Notes under the pieces: model-generated
What the model saw: the letters and a program-made list of their open reading frames with translations, nothing else
What the model was told of the DNA's origin: nothing
Database searches by the model: none
Program-made: the position numbers and the translations under genes
DNA from: Gammaproteobacteria bacterium
GTDB lineage: Bacteria; Pseudomonadota; Gammaproteobacteria; UBA6429
Assembly (NCBI GenBank): GCA_003232015.1
Contig: QIKU01000073.1
Coordinates: forward strand, 1 to 45,848
Length of the DNA stretch: 45,848 nucleotides
Reading direction: 5' to 3'
In this document: positions 45,724 to 45,848 of the stretch, piece by piece
How positions within the stretch are numbered: position 1 is the stretch's first letter
Layout: each line of letters opens with the position of its first letter

Positions 45724-45848
45724 TTATATCTGACGCGGAACATCCTCTGCGGTTATGAATAAAGGATCGAGAAACTCATCGCTCGCTTTAATGTCCGGAG
45801 ACCACAGATTAAGTTTTTTCAGGGTTTTTATTGCTGAAGCAACTTCCG
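45724..45848 (-). CDS. C-terminal end of an unidentified gene (partial)
   Basis: Minus-strand frame with stop at 45724-45726, ending SDEFLDPLFITAEDVPRQI. About 41 residues are visible: EVASAIKTLKKLNLW precedes the SPDIK segment. The family is not recognised from this tail. Convergent with cmoA, 24 bases apart. Confidence 0.5.
   Translation of the reverse strand, partial: EVASAIKTLKKLNLWSPDIKASDEFLDPLFITAEDVPRQI

Overview
The window looks like a gammaproteobacterial chromosome of moderate, rather AT-leaning composition. Evidence for this is the gene content and order: gatCAB divergent from mreBCD, then mrdA-rodA-mltB-rlpA-dacA-dat-ybeD-lipB, lptD-surA-pdxA-rsmA...apaG...apaH, murU-amgK, folA-thyA-lgt and cmoA. 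An outer-membrane LPS assembly pathway (LptD, SurA) confirms a Gram-negative cell. I cannot name the species. No rRNA, tRNA, CRISPR array, transposase or phage gene was seen, and no gene-free stretch exceeds about 300 bases.

Layout. 1-4.1 kb (minus strand): start of hslO (Hsp33), a secreted leucine-rich-repeat-variant protein, then gatB, gatA and gatC. 4.4-15.9 kb (plus): the rod-shape and peptidoglycan block mreB, mreC, mreD, mrdA (PBP2), rodA, mltB, rlpA, dacA, a D-amino acid transaminase, ybeD, lipB and an ElyC-like DUF218 gene. 16.0-20.3 kb (minus): an L,D-transpeptidase and a TPR protein sharing a C-terminal NTF2-like domain, then murU and amgK (peptidoglycan sugar recycling). 20.4-31.5 kb (plus): a DUF1624 membrane protein, lptD, surA, pdxA, rsmA, then an unusual insert (CheW-like/TM/LysM fusion, HEXXH protein, ComFB-like protein), then apaG, a GlcG/HbpS-like secreted protein and apaH.

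31.7-40.5 kb is accessory-like: a small secreted protein; a VTT-rhodanese membrane protein and a fatty-acid-hydroxylase-like protein divergent from an ArsR-rhodanese regulator; a glycosidase-like lipoprotein; a methyltransferase; two nitroreductases around an HxlR regulator; and a nucleotidyltransferase divergent from a CDP-alcohol phosphatidyltransferase. 40.6-45.8 kb returns to housekeeping: folA, thyA and lgt (minus), a DUF255 thioredoxin-fold protein, cmoA, and the 3' end of an unidentified minus-strand gene.

Much of the window serves the cell envelope: Mre/Rod elongation, peptidoglycan trimming and recycling, D-amino acid supply, LPS export and lipoprotein maturation. The most unusual item is the 26.8-28.6 kb gene, which joins a cytoplasmic CheW-like adaptor domain through one transmembrane helix to a periplasmic LysM domain. 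It is followed by a putative zinc-protease-like protein and a ComFB-like (cyclic-dinucleotide-type) protein. Other points to check are an mreC gene with no canonical start codon at its expected start, a 12-C homopolymer inside the TPR gene, paired inverted repeats at the ArsR-rhodanese promoter, and an attC-like hairpin plus 14-base inverted repeats around the nucleotidyltransferase/CDP-alcohol pair.
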